From positions 1-11,870 of the forward strand of contig JAJDAB010000574.1 of the NCBI GenBank assembly GCA_029262095.1: DNA of 11,870 bases. Direction: 5' to 3'. Source of the DNA: Candidatus Hydrogenedentota bacterium (GTDB lineage: Bacteria; Hydrogenedentota; Hydrogenedentia; Hydrogenedentales; SLHB01). The notes below the pieces were generated by a model, which ran no database searches, was not told the origin of the DNA, and worked only from the letters and a program-made list of their open reading frames with translations. Shown one piece after another: positions 1-6,849 of this stretch. How positions within the stretch are numbered: the first letter of the stretch is position 1; every line of letters begins with the position of its first letter. The translations under genes and the position numbers were made by a program.

Positions 1-86
1 GCGCCTTGATAATGGAGCTCGATCTCGTCGGGACTTATTTCGATCACGCTCGCGGATGCTAGCAGTAAATATGCAGCAAAAATCAT
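1..86 (-). CDS. Partial exported protein, N-terminus only (possibly DUF1549/DUF1553 type)
   Basis: A minus-strand reading frame opens with ATG at 86-84 and runs off the left edge, so only 28 residues are visible. An in-frame TAG two codons upstream makes this ATG the first possible start. The first 13 residues (MIFAAYLLLASAS) look like a short signal peptide. The following VIEISPDEIELHYQG resembles the first strand of a bacterial Ig-like (Big_2) domain. It begins 25 bp after the serine hydrolase stop on the same strand, so it is probably the third gene of that operon. DUF1501 genes are usually paired with a DUF1549/DUF1553 gene, and some of those proteins begin with an Ig-like domain of this kind. 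That identity is inferred from a short similarity and from context. No strong Shine-Dalgarno is visible. Confidence 0.5.
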   Translation of the reverse strand, partial: MIFAAYLLLASASVIEISPDEIELHYQG

Positions 87-111
87 GGTCTACAACCCAA
101 CGTTTCGAGAA

Positions 112-1263
112 TTACTCACGGACCGACGAGCCTTCCTGCGTCACAGCGGACAAGGCGGCCCTGATCGCCAAGTTCGTGAATTCTTTTCGCGGCGATTTAT
201 CCGAATTCGTCACCGACACGATTCCTAGGCCAAGATCAGGAAACAACGTAACGTCGCTCTTAAATCCGCGGTCGCCTCCGCTGTGAAAGACCTTGCGCTG
301 GCCCTCCTGTTTGCCCAAGAACCACGATAGACCGATGCGTTTCGTTGGTGCATCGGCGGACGGTTCCCATAGAAGGGTATAAGACTCCTCTCGCAGAATT
401 CGGACTTCGCCTAGAATGCCATGATTCAGGTTCGCGGCAGCCCATCTGGCCGCGTCGTGAACATTCGAGATCAGTGTCGAACTCGGTGCGTGTATTCGAT
501 TGTACGGCCAGTGTTTCCGGACGACCGTTTCGTCGCCGGAGTGCGTATGTGGCGACGTGCGCTGCCTGGCCTGTGTTTCTGCGACCAGTAGTGTCGTCTG
601 ATCCATTCCGAGCGGTTGGAAAATGTGGTTGTCGACGTACGCCTCGAACGAGACGCCGGAAACTTTGGCGATGATATCGCCCAATACTTCGAACGCTATG
701 TTGCTATATCGATAATTTCTACCAGGCGGAAAGATCAGTCGCCTGGTTTCTAGCGTGCGCACATAGCGTTCGAGCGCGCCATCGTCGTACACGGGATTGT
801 CCCACTCGTAGTCGGTTACGTCCGGCATACCCGAGGTGTGCGTGAGCATTTGGCGGACCGTGATCGAATCCGAGGCTTCGTCGTCAATCTTGAAATAGGG
901 GAGGTACTGAACGACCGGTGCGTCGAGATCGATCAGGCCTTGCTCTACGAGCTGAACGATTGCCGTAGCGACGAACGGTTTTGTAACGGACGCCCAGTGA
1001 AACAGATTGTTGGTATTTAGTGGCTCCTGGGTCTCTACGTTCTTTACACCGAATGCCCGTGAATAGACTTCTTCGCCTCCAAATACGATCGCTATCGCCA
1101 GGCCTGGTGTATCGGATTCTTCCATGAGCACGCGTGCTTCCGGCTCAAACTGAGTCGCCATGGCGCGTACCAGACGGGACGGCGTGCTGTCATCTGATTG
1201 CGCAAACGCGGCCAAGCTCATCATTATCGCAGCGATCACACCGGAGCCTTTCAGTCGTACCAT
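112..1263 (-). CDS. Exported serine hydrolase, beta-lactamase class C / PBP fold
   Basis: This 383-residue protein belongs to the beta-lactamase-related serine hydrolase family (PF00144), which covers class C beta-lactamases, DD-peptidases and esterases. A signal peptide is seen at residues 1-21 (hydrophobic GVIAAIMMSLAAFA, probable cleavage AFA|QS), so it acts outside the cytoplasm. All three active-site motifs are visible: SxxK as S92-V-T-K95 with the nucleophilic serine, YxN as Y186-S-N188, and the third-strand triad as H327-S-G329. HSG instead of KTG is common in the esterase-like members, so amidase or esterase activity is likelier than antibiotic resistance. Length is normal for a single-domain member. 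The ATG lies 5 bp after the DUF1501 stop, and the TAGGG around that stop may act as ribosome binding site. The substrate is unknown. Confidence 0.9.
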   Translation of the reverse strand: MVRLKGSGVIAAIMMSLAAFAQSDDSTPSRLVRAMATQFEPEARVLMEESDTPGLAIAIVFGGEEVYSRAFGVKNVETQEPLNTNNLFHWASVTKPFVATAIVQLVEQGLIDLDAPVVQYLPYFKIDDEASDSITVRQMLTHTSGMPDVTDYEWDNPVYDDGALERYVRTLETRRLIFPPGRNYRYSNIAFEVLGDIIAKVSGVSFEAYVDNHIFQPLGMDQTTLLVAETQARQRTSPHTHSGDETVVRKHWPYNRIHAPSSTLISNVHDAARWAAANLNHGILGEVRILREESYTLLWEPSADAPTKRIGLSWFLGKQEGQRKVFHSGGDRGFKSDVTLFPDLGLGIVSVTNSDKSPRKEFTNLAIRAALSAVTQEGSSVRE

Positions 1264-1268
1264 ATGCC

Positions 1269-2651
1269 CTACAACAATTCGTGAATCGGTTCTGTGCCGT
1301 AATCGACGATTGGCACAGGCCGTGACCCTGGCGATTCCAATTCCGTTTCAAGGTCCACGCCAAGTTGATGGTAAATCGTCGCGACGGCTTCCTGCGGCGT
1401 TACCGGACGTTCGACCGGATAGCCACCAATGTCGTCGGTCTTACCAACCACGCGCCCACCTTGAATACCCCCGCCAGCCATGAGCATGGACCAGACCTGC
1501 GGCCAATGGTCGCGCCCGCCCGCCGGATTAATTTTGGGTGTACGTCCAAACTCGCCGGTCGCAACGACCATCGTATTATCGAGCAGGCCACGCTGTTTCA
1601 AATCTTCGAGCAATGTGCTGTAGGCGTGGTCAAACATCGGCCCAACCAAATCGCTGTAACACTCTATCGGACTAAACGGAGCCGACCCATGAATGTCCCA
1701 CGTGATTTCATTGAACACCGTCTCGAACATGTTGACCGTTACGAATCGGACGCCACGTTCTATTAATCGCCGAGCGAGCAAACAGCTTTGTCCAAATTTG
1801 TTGTGGCCGTAGGCGTCGCGCAACGCCTGCGGTTCTTCGGATAAGTTGAATCCCTCCCGGGCTGATTGCGACGTCATCAACGTGTAAGCCTGCTGAAAAT
1901 TCTCGTCGAGTAGTCGCGCGTCTGGATTCTGCTCAAGGTGGTCCACAGATTGATCGACCATTTCGCGCAGATTGCGGCGTCGATCGATTCGTGAAGCGGA
2001 AATGTAATCCGGGGGCAGTAAGTCCGGCACGCGAAAGTCCGGTTTGTGTGGTTCGTCATTGAGAATGAACGGATCGTGCGCCTTGCCCAGGAATCCGGCC
2101 GATTGCCCGTGCGGCATATTCCCGCCCGTATTGCCAATCGGACGCGGCATCAACACATGCGGCGGCATACCATTCTTCGCTCCACGAAGAAAACCGTATA
2201 CACATCCCGCGTTCGGCTGCTCAAGACCGTTTAGATACAGGCGACCGGTTTGCATCATTTGATGGCCGGTGTCATGGACGCCCGCAGCTTTGTGATACAT
2301 CGTTCGAATGATCGAAAATTTGTCCGCGTGTTTCGCGGTCTTCGGGAAAATTTCCGAGATTTGAATGTCGGGATTGTTGGTGCGAATCGGCTTATACGGC
2401 CCGCGAATCTCCGCGGGAGCGTCCGGCTTCATGTCAAACGTGTCGAGCTGACTCGGGCCGCCAACCAGGAACAAGAAAATGCAATTCATGTCCTTGTCCG
2501 GGGCTACGGCACCGGCTTGTTGGAGCGCCAGAAAATTGGGCAGCGTCAACCCCATCGCGGCAAGACTACCCGCATGGAGAAAATCGCGGCGGCTGAGCCC
2601 ATCGCAAAACTCGACCGGTTTTTCAGCGTCTACCCGGAACATGCGCCTCAT
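1269..2651 (-). CDS. DUF1501 domain protein, Tat-exported
   Basis: This 460-residue protein is a member of the DUF1501 family (PF07394), which has a sulfatase/alkaline-phosphatase-like fold and no settled biochemical function. It is especially abundant in Planctomycetota and relatives. A twin-arginine signal is visible at residues 20-43 (S-R-R-D-F-L followed by a hydrophobic stretch to about L43), so it is exported folded. Family hallmarks are FLVGGPSQLDTFD (61-73), GEFGRTP (366-372) and GGRDHWP (378-384). The C-terminal part (about 395-431) has the usual GGRVVGKTD...PVTPQEAVATIYHQLG. Two starts are possible: M1 at 2651, or M4 at 2642. An AGGA lies only 2 nt before M1 but about 10 nt before M4, so M4 may be the real start; this changes only three residues. 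It is the first gene of the leftward operon and is divergent from the sulfatase-like pair. Confidence 0.93.
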   Translation of the reverse strand: MRRMFRVDAEKPVEFCDGLSRRDFLHAGSLAAMGLTLPNFLALQQAGAVAPDKDMNCIFLFLVGGPSQLDTFDMKPDAPAEIRGPYKPIRTNNPDIQISEIFPKTAKHADKFSIIRTMYHKAAGVHDTGHQMMQTGRLYLNGLEQPNAGCVYGFLRGAKNGMPPHVLMPRPIGNTGGNMPHGQSAGFLGKAHDPFILNDEPHKPDFRVPDLLPPDYISASRIDRRRNLREMVDQSVDHLEQNPDARLLDENFQQAYTLMTSQSAREGFNLSEEPQALRDAYGHNKFGQSCLLARRLIERGVRFVTVNMFETVFNEITWDIHGSAPFSPIECYSDLVGPMFDHAYSTLLEDLKQRGLLDNTMVVATGEFGRTPKINPAGGRDHWPQVWSMLMAGGGIQGGRVVGKTDDIGGYPVERPVTPQEAVATIYHQLGVDLETELESPGSRPVPIVDYGTEPIHELL

Positions 2652-2659
2652 TTCCTAGT

Positions 2660-2669
2660 GGTTGCAACC
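2660..2669. repeat. 10-bp perfect palindrome in the DUF1501 leader
   Basis: GGTTGCAACC is its own reverse complement. It sits 8 bp upstream of the DUF1501 ATG, between the candidate promoter and the start codon. It could be a regulator site, but a palindrome of this size can also occur by chance. Confidence 0.3.
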
Positions 2670-2688
2670 CAAGCGCCAAACCATCGCG

Positions 2689-2697
2689 AGTATATCA
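2689..2697 (-). promoter_or_regulatory. Candidate extended -10 promoter for the DUF1501 operon
   Basis: Read on the minus strand, the sequence is TGATATACT: an extended -10 (TGn) followed by TATACT, five of six matches to TATAAT. No good -35 box lies 16-18 bp upstream, which an extended -10 can tolerate. It would give a leader of about 30 nt to the DUF1501 start. Inferred from consensus matching only. Confidence 0.4.
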
Positions 2698-2719
2698 TGT
2701 AGAAGACGGGAGGCGGGTC

Positions 2720-2748
2720 TTGACAGGAATCTCCGCACGCGACATTAT
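2720..2748 (+). promoter_or_regulatory. Promoter for the sulfatase-like operon
   Basis: A perfect -35 box TTGACA (2720-2725) is followed, after exactly 17 bp, by CATTAT (2743-2748), four of six matches to TATAAT. Transcription would begin near 2755, about 3 nt before the ATG at 2758. The first gene would then be transcribed with almost no leader, which fits the lack of a Shine-Dalgarno in front of it. Confidence 0.55.
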
Positions 2749-2757
2749 TCCGCACGC

Positions 2758-4158
2758 ATGGCTACTCCTCAAATATTTCGAGCGCTTGCGCTAGGCACGA
2801 TGGTAGGGACGATGACGTTTGCCCTAGGGTGTTCGGAACCGGGTAGGCCAGCACCAAACGTTCATCTGGATGTCGATCGTCCAAACGTCATTTTGATTGT
2901 GTTGGATACATTGCGCGCGGATCATCTCGGTGCTTACGGATATGAACGTGCGACATCGCCCAATCTCGACGCGTTTGCTGCAGAAGCGACGCGCTATAGC
3001 CGATGCATCGCTGCGGGATCTTGGTCGTTGCCCTCCCACGCGTCGATGTTCACGGGCATGCCGGCATTTCAACACGGCGCGCACCGGACACGCGACCAGA
3101 GCGGCGCCGTCGTAGATCTCGCGCTGCACGAAGATGAAACGACGCTCGCAGAATTTTTTGGTAACGATGGATACGCGACCGCGGCAATCGTCGCAAACAC
3201 GGGTATCGTCACCGGCGATTACGGCTGTAATCAGGGTTTCGACACATTCGAAGGTCACCGAGTTCCCGGCGTTGAGTTAAATCCGATTGTATTGGATTGG
3301 GTTGCCGCTCATGCGGAGGCCCCGTTCTTTCTCTTCGTGAACTACATGGATACGCACCGCTATTACAACACGGCTAAACGGCGCGGCGATTTGGGTTTGG
3401 AAGTAGGGTCCGATGATCCGGTGGTGTCTCTCCTTATCGCAGTTTTGGAGCATAAGACGCCGTCTCCAGAATTGATCCAAGCAATCACGAATCACTACGA
3501 CACGGCAATCGGTAACGTTGACCATGCGTTGGGCGAGTTGTTCGCGACGCTGCGCGATTGGAAGTTGTTCGAAGAAACCGTGATCGTCGTTACGTCCGAC
3601 CACGGAGAATTATTGGGAGAACATGGACTCGCGGAACATGGACGCGATGTTTACCAGGAAGCGTTGCACGTTCCACTAATTGTAAAAGGTTTAGGGGAAG
3701 ATTCCGGTCGCGTGATCGACACGCTTGTCGGTTTGTCCGATATTCCGTCGCTCATTTTCGACCACTTACCGAAGGATCGGCTCAAATCTCTCGGGGAATC
3801 GTTTCCCGATCGCCCTGGGAATCACCCGGTGATCGCTCAGAATGCATACTCGTTTCCCATTAGCATGGCGAATCCTGGGTGGGGAGACCGGTTTCAAACC
3901 GTTCGTACCGCAATATTCGAATGGCCGTACAAAGCCATTTTTTCCAGTGCTACCGATGAAGTGAAAGTGTTCAATCTAGACATCGACCCTGATGAATTGG
4001 ATGATCGGTCGGAGCATCAATCCGAGCTGATTGCGCGCTTGCGTATGCAGTTTGATCAGTACGTTCAAGATCGCGGTCGACCTCCTGTAGCACGCCAAAT
4101 ACCGGTGCGACCAAACAAGAAAGCACGCGAGGAACTTGAAACGCTCGGATACTTGTAG
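2758..4158 (+). CDS. Sulfatase-superfamily lipoprotein, first of a tandem pair
   Basis: This 466-residue member of the sulfatase/alkaline phosphatase superfamily (PF00884) has a lipoprotein-type signal: hydrophobic residues 7-24 end in A-L-G-C25, a weak lipobox. This start is preferred over an in-frame TTG at 2662, which would add a 32-residue arginine-rich extension before the signal. The N-terminal core has PNVILIVLDTLRADHLGAYGY (42-62) with metal-ligand D50. The nucleophile region reads S-W-S90-L-P-S-H94 followed by ASMFTG. H200 (MDTH) and D281-H282 (SDHGE) are further likely metal ligands. The formylglycine motif C/S-x-P-x-R is not intact: Ser at the nucleophile position and His instead of Arg. 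The protein may therefore be a phosphodiesterase or phosphotransferase-like enzyme or a non-classical sulfatase. The C-terminus is ETLGYL, and its paralogue ends similarly. A 42-bp gap separates it from that paralogue. Confidence 0.9.
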   Translation: MATPQIFRALALGTMVGTMTFALGCSEPGRPAPNVHLDVDRPNVILIVLDTLRADHLGAYGYERATSPNLDAFAAEATRYSRCIAAGSWSLPSHASMFTGMPAFQHGAHRTRDQSGAVVDLALHEDETTLAEFFGNDGYATAAIVANTGIVTGDYGCNQGFDTFEGHRVPGVELNPIVLDWVAAHAEAPFFLFVNYMDTHRYYNTAKRRGDLGLEVGSDDPVVSLLIAVLEHKTPSPELIQAITNHYDTAIGNVDHALGELFATLRDWKLFEETVIVVTSDHGELLGEHGLAEHGRDVYQEALHVPLIVKGLGEDSGRVIDTLVGLSDIPSLIFDHLPKDRLKSLGESFPDRPGNHPVIAQNAYSFPISMANPGWGDRFQTVRTAIFEWPYKAIFSSATDEVKVFNLDIDPDELDDRSEHQSELIARLRMQFDQYVQDRGRPPVARQIPVRPNKKAREELETLGYL

Positions 4159-4200
4159 TCGTTAGGGTATCGTTGTGATTCATGGCCACAGAGCAAACCG

Positions 4201-5616
4201 ATGCGCATTCAGCTAACAAACATCCTGCGAACAACGATTGTTGCACCAAGCGTTGCGGCGTTCGCAATCTGTGGGATCTCGGCGTGTGATAGTCCAACCG
4301 GCGATTCGCCGATAGTAAATCTTGACGCACAGCGTCCCAACGTCATTTTGGTATCACTCGATACGCTTCGTGCGGATCATCTAGGTTGTTACGGATACCA
4401 TCGTCCCACTTCACCGAATATTGATGCGTTAGCAAAAGTAGCGACGCGATATGAACGGTGTATGACGACGGCCCCGTGGTCGTTGCCCGCCCATGCATCC
4501 ATGTTGACCGGAAAGCCATCATTTCAACATGGGGCGCATCGCGTGCGAGGTCCGAACGGCTCAATCGCGGCGAGGCCGATCCATGAGGACGAAGTTTCGC
4601 TCGCAGAGGTGTTTCGGGAGAATGGATACAAAACGGCCGCGTTCGTCGCCAACATTGGTTTCTTGGACAAGCGATTCGGATTCGCTCAAGGCTTCGATAC
4701 CTTCGTTGCCGATCATGTCGGCGCGTCCGAGCTGAATGCCACTGCGGGGCAATGGATTCGTGAAATCGGCCCCGAGCCATTTTTCTTATTTCTAAATTTC
4801 ATGGACGTCCATCATCCCTACAATATCTCGGATCGCCCGGAGGGACTTGCGTACCCCAACGCCCAGAATGCCTCGATTACTGCGCTCTACCAAGCGGCAA
4901 TGCCTGCGATAGAGGCGCCCCCGTCAGCACTCGTCCAGGCGTTGACCGACCGTTACGATATGGCTATCAATGATCTGGATGCCGCACTCGGCGAGTTCAT
5001 CGGTCAATTGCGAACGTGGGGCGTCTTTGAAAATACAATCCTCGTTATTACCTCCGACCACGGTGAATTCTTTGGCGAACACTATCTTGTGGAACACGAT
5101 AAGGATGTTTATCAAGAAGTCATTCATGTCCCGCTAGTCGTAAAAGGTGTCGGCCAAATAACACCAGTCGTCGAATCGAATATGGTCAGTATCTCGGATA
5201 TCCCCGCGATTATTATGGCGGAGTTCAGCGGTCGGGAAATTGAACTGCACGGAGCGGTTTTTCCTGATAAGCCGGGCAACCATCCGATAGTGGCACAAGT
5301 ACACTTCTCCAATTTTGTTGACATCGCCAACGCAAATTGGGGATATCGTTTCCAACGAACTCGGACGGCAATATTTGACTGGCCGCACAAACTCATTCTT
5401 TCCACGGGAGAATTGCCCGATGAATTGTACGATCTAAGCAAAGATCTCGGTGAGGCGTACAACGTGGCGACCGACCATCAGGAGATCGTTTTGCGCATCC
5501 GAAAAACATTTGATGATTTCAAGAAAGAACGGGGCATCCCGGATGCGGGGCGATACAAACCCGTAAGTGAATCGGAACAAGATAAGGAGAATCTACGTGC
5601 ATTGGGATACTTATAG
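4201..5616 (+). CDS. Sulfatase-superfamily lipoprotein, second of a tandem pair
   Basis: This 471-residue paralogue of the preceding gene is collinear with it along the whole length (shared PNVIL-x2-LDTLRADHLG, PGNHP, NW/GWG-x-RFQ and final LGYL), so the pair arose by tandem duplication. The signal peptide ends in a good lipobox I-S-A-C29, giving an envelope-anchored lipoprotein. Putative metal ligands are D54, H204 (MDVHH) and D286-H287 (SDHGE). The nucleophile region is P-W-S94-L-P-A-H98 followed by ASMLTG, again without the Cys and Arg of formylglycine sulfatases. The family usually hydrolyses sulfate or phosphate esters; the actual substrate is unknown. The ATG at 4201 has no clear Shine-Dalgarno, but the signal peptide supports it. 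Its 3' end carries the ribosome binding site and start of the next gene. Confidence 0.9.
   Translation: MRIQLTNILRTTIVAPSVAAFAICGISACDSPTGDSPIVNLDAQRPNVILVSLDTLRADHLGCYGYHRPTSPNIDALAKVATRYERCMTTAPWSLPAHASMLTGKPSFQHGAHRVRGPNGSIAARPIHEDEVSLAEVFRENGYKTAAFVANIGFLDKRFGFAQGFDTFVADHVGASELNATAGQWIREIGPEPFFLFLNFMDVHHPYNISDRPEGLAYPNAQNASITALYQAAMPAIEAPPSALVQALTDRYDMAINDLDAALGEFIGQLRTWGVFENTILVITSDHGEFFGEHYLVEHDKDVYQEVIHVPLVVKGVGQITPVVESNMVSISDIPAIIMAEFSGREIELHGAVFPDKPGNHPIVAQVHFSNFVDIANANWGYRFQRTRTAIFDWPHKLILSTGELPDELYDLSKDLGEAYNVATDHQEIVLRIRKTFDDFKKERGIPDAGRYKPVSESEQDKENLRALGYL
5584..5589 (+). promoter_or_regulatory. Shine-Dalgarno AAGGAG fixing the sialidase-like start
   Basis: AAGGAG lies 7 nt before GTG at 5597, inside the end of the upstream coding sequence. 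It favours this start over GTG at 5567, which has no such site and would add ten mostly charged or polar residues before the signal peptide. A site embedded in the upstream gene suggests translational coupling. Confidence 0.7.
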
Positions 5617-6757
5617 GCGACTGAGCGCCGGGTTGTTAGGTCCATTCGTAGCGCTTGCAAGTTTGGCATGGGCCGAGCCGATGCCTGGCTATACGATTCC
5701 GCTCATCGATCTCGCGGATCAGACGCATCGGCAGGTCGTTGTCGATCGGGAGCCGGGACAATACCTCGGTCATCCCACTACGGTATTGCTCGAAGACAGC
5801 AAGACGATGATTTGCGTATATCCAAAGGGACATGGGCGCGGTGCGGTGCTCATGAAGCATAGTAAAGATGCCGGGCTTACCTGGAGCGATCGTTTGGCCG
5901 TGCCGGAAAACTGGGCCACATCGAAAGAAACGCCGACCATCCACCGCGTAATTGATGCAGACGGCACAAAACGACTCATCATGTTCTCTGGGCTCTATCC
6001 GATTCGTATGGCGGTGTCGGAGGACGATGGAACTACTTGGTCGCCGCTCGAACCCATCGGCGATTACGGCGGCATCGTGGCGATGGGCTGCGTCGAGCGA
6101 TTGGCCGGTGGCGACTACATGGCGTTGTTCCATGATGACGGCCGGTTTCTTCGAGACAAAGGGGAGCGTGGTGCATTCGAAGTCTACAAAGTGCTATCGA
6201 AAGACGGCGGACTGACCTGGACCCAGCCCGTAGTGATTGCAAAGCATCCGGCAGCGCATTTGTGCGAACCCGGTCTCATCCGATCCCCAGATGGCAAGCA
6301 AATGGCCGTACTTCTCCGCGAAAACAGTCGTAAACTAAATTCGTTCGTGATCTTCTCCAATGATGAAGGTGAAACGTGGTCTGAGCCTCGCCAAGTACAG
6401 GGCGCGTTGACTGGCGACCGCCACATAGGAAGATATGCACCCGATGGAAGGCTTATTCTTACCTTTCGCGATACGACGCTCGACAGCCCAACGAAAGGCG
6501 ATTGGGTCGGATGGGTCGGCACCTACGAGGACATTGTCGAGAATCGAGAAGGCCAATACAGGCTTCGGCTCATGGATAATCATAAAGGCGCGGATTGCGC
6601 ATACCCCGGATTCGAGCGTCTACCCGATGGCACATTCGTCGCCACCACCTACGGCCATTGGGTCGAGGGCGAGGAGCCTTACATCGTTAGTGTCCGTTTC
6701 ACAATCGATGAATTGGATGCGATGGCCGACACCGTTCAAGCCGACACCGTTCAATAG
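5597..6757 (+). CDS. Exported sialidase-like protein with four Asp-box repeats
   Basis: This 386-residue protein starts at GTG and overlaps the second sulfatase-like gene by 20 bp. A signal peptide covers residues 1-26 (hydrophobic AGLLGPFVALASLAWA, cleavage AWA|EP). Four canonical Asp boxes (S-x-D-x-G-x-T-W) are seen at 89-96, 141-148, 201-208 and 254-261, which is diagnostic of the six-bladed sialidase/BNR beta-propeller. Classical sialidases have an F/YRIP motif near the N-terminus supplying one arginine of the catalytic triad. Here the equivalent position appears to read LGHPTT, with no arginine, so sialidase activity is doubtful. The protein may act on another sugar or only bind glycan. 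Co-expression with two surface sulfatase-like lipoproteins suggests a shared extracellular glycan substrate. The C-terminus contains a duplicated ADTVQ. Confidence 0.87.
   Translation: MHWDTYRRLSAGLLGPFVALASLAWAEPMPGYTIPLIDLADQTHRQVVVDREPGQYLGHPTTVLLEDSKTMICVYPKGHGRGAVLMKHSKDAGLTWSDRLAVPENWATSKETPTIHRVIDADGTKRLIMFSGLYPIRMAVSEDDGTTWSPLEPIGDYGGIVAMGCVERLAGGDYMALFHDDGRFLRDKGERGAFEVYKVLSKDGGLTWTQPVVIAKHPAAHLCEPGLIRSPDGKQMAVLLRENSRKLNSFVIFSNDEGETWSEPRQVQGALTGDRHIGRYAPDGRLILTFRDTTLDSPTKGDWVGWVGTYEDIVENREGQYRLRLMDNHKGADCAYPGFERLPDGTFVATTYGHWVEGEEPYIVSVRFTIDELDAMADTVQADTVQ
6725..6754 (+). repeat. Perfect 15-bp tandem duplication at a gene's 3' end
   Basis: GCCGACACCGTTCAA occurs twice in direct tandem, in frame, immediately before the TAG stop of the sialidase-like gene. 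It encodes ADTVQ twice. The identity at all positions, including third bases, points to a recent replication-slippage event. Confidence 0.9.
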
Positions 6758-6849
6758 GTAACCGATCACTTTTCTTTTGGCTGGCACCGTAGTTATAGTT
6801 GCCGACGGGCTAGGGCGAATTAAATCTTCATTCGAATAAGGGATCATAC

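Noticed and set aside
112..1263. Antibiotic-resistance (class C beta-lactamase) function for the serine hydrolase
   Set aside because: The third motif is HSG, not KTG, and the context is an environmental DUF1501 operon; SxxK plus YxN alone do not show beta-lactam hydrolysis.
2250..2702. 150-residue plus-strand open frame antisense to DUF1501
   Set aside because: It is entirely opposite the conserved N-terminal coding region of DUF1501 and crosses its leader, with no domain; a shadow frame.
2662..2757. N-terminal extension of the first sulfatase-like protein from TTG at 2662
   Set aside because: It would put 32 arginine-rich residues in front of a lipoprotein signal peptide and overlap the promoter with a perfect TTGACA; the ATG at 2758 fits better.
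5567..5596. Earlier GTG start (5567) for the sialidase-like gene
   Set aside because: There is no ribosome binding site there, while GTG at 5597 has AAGGAG at 7-nt spacing and directly precedes a normal signal peptide.
6782..6803. Sigma-54-type promoter (TGGCAC ... TTGC) upstream of the MFS gene
   Set aside because: The spacing between TGGCAC and TTGC is 11 bp, not 5, and the GG-N10-GC rule is not met. The nearby TATAGT (6794-6799) lacks a -35 at suitable distance.
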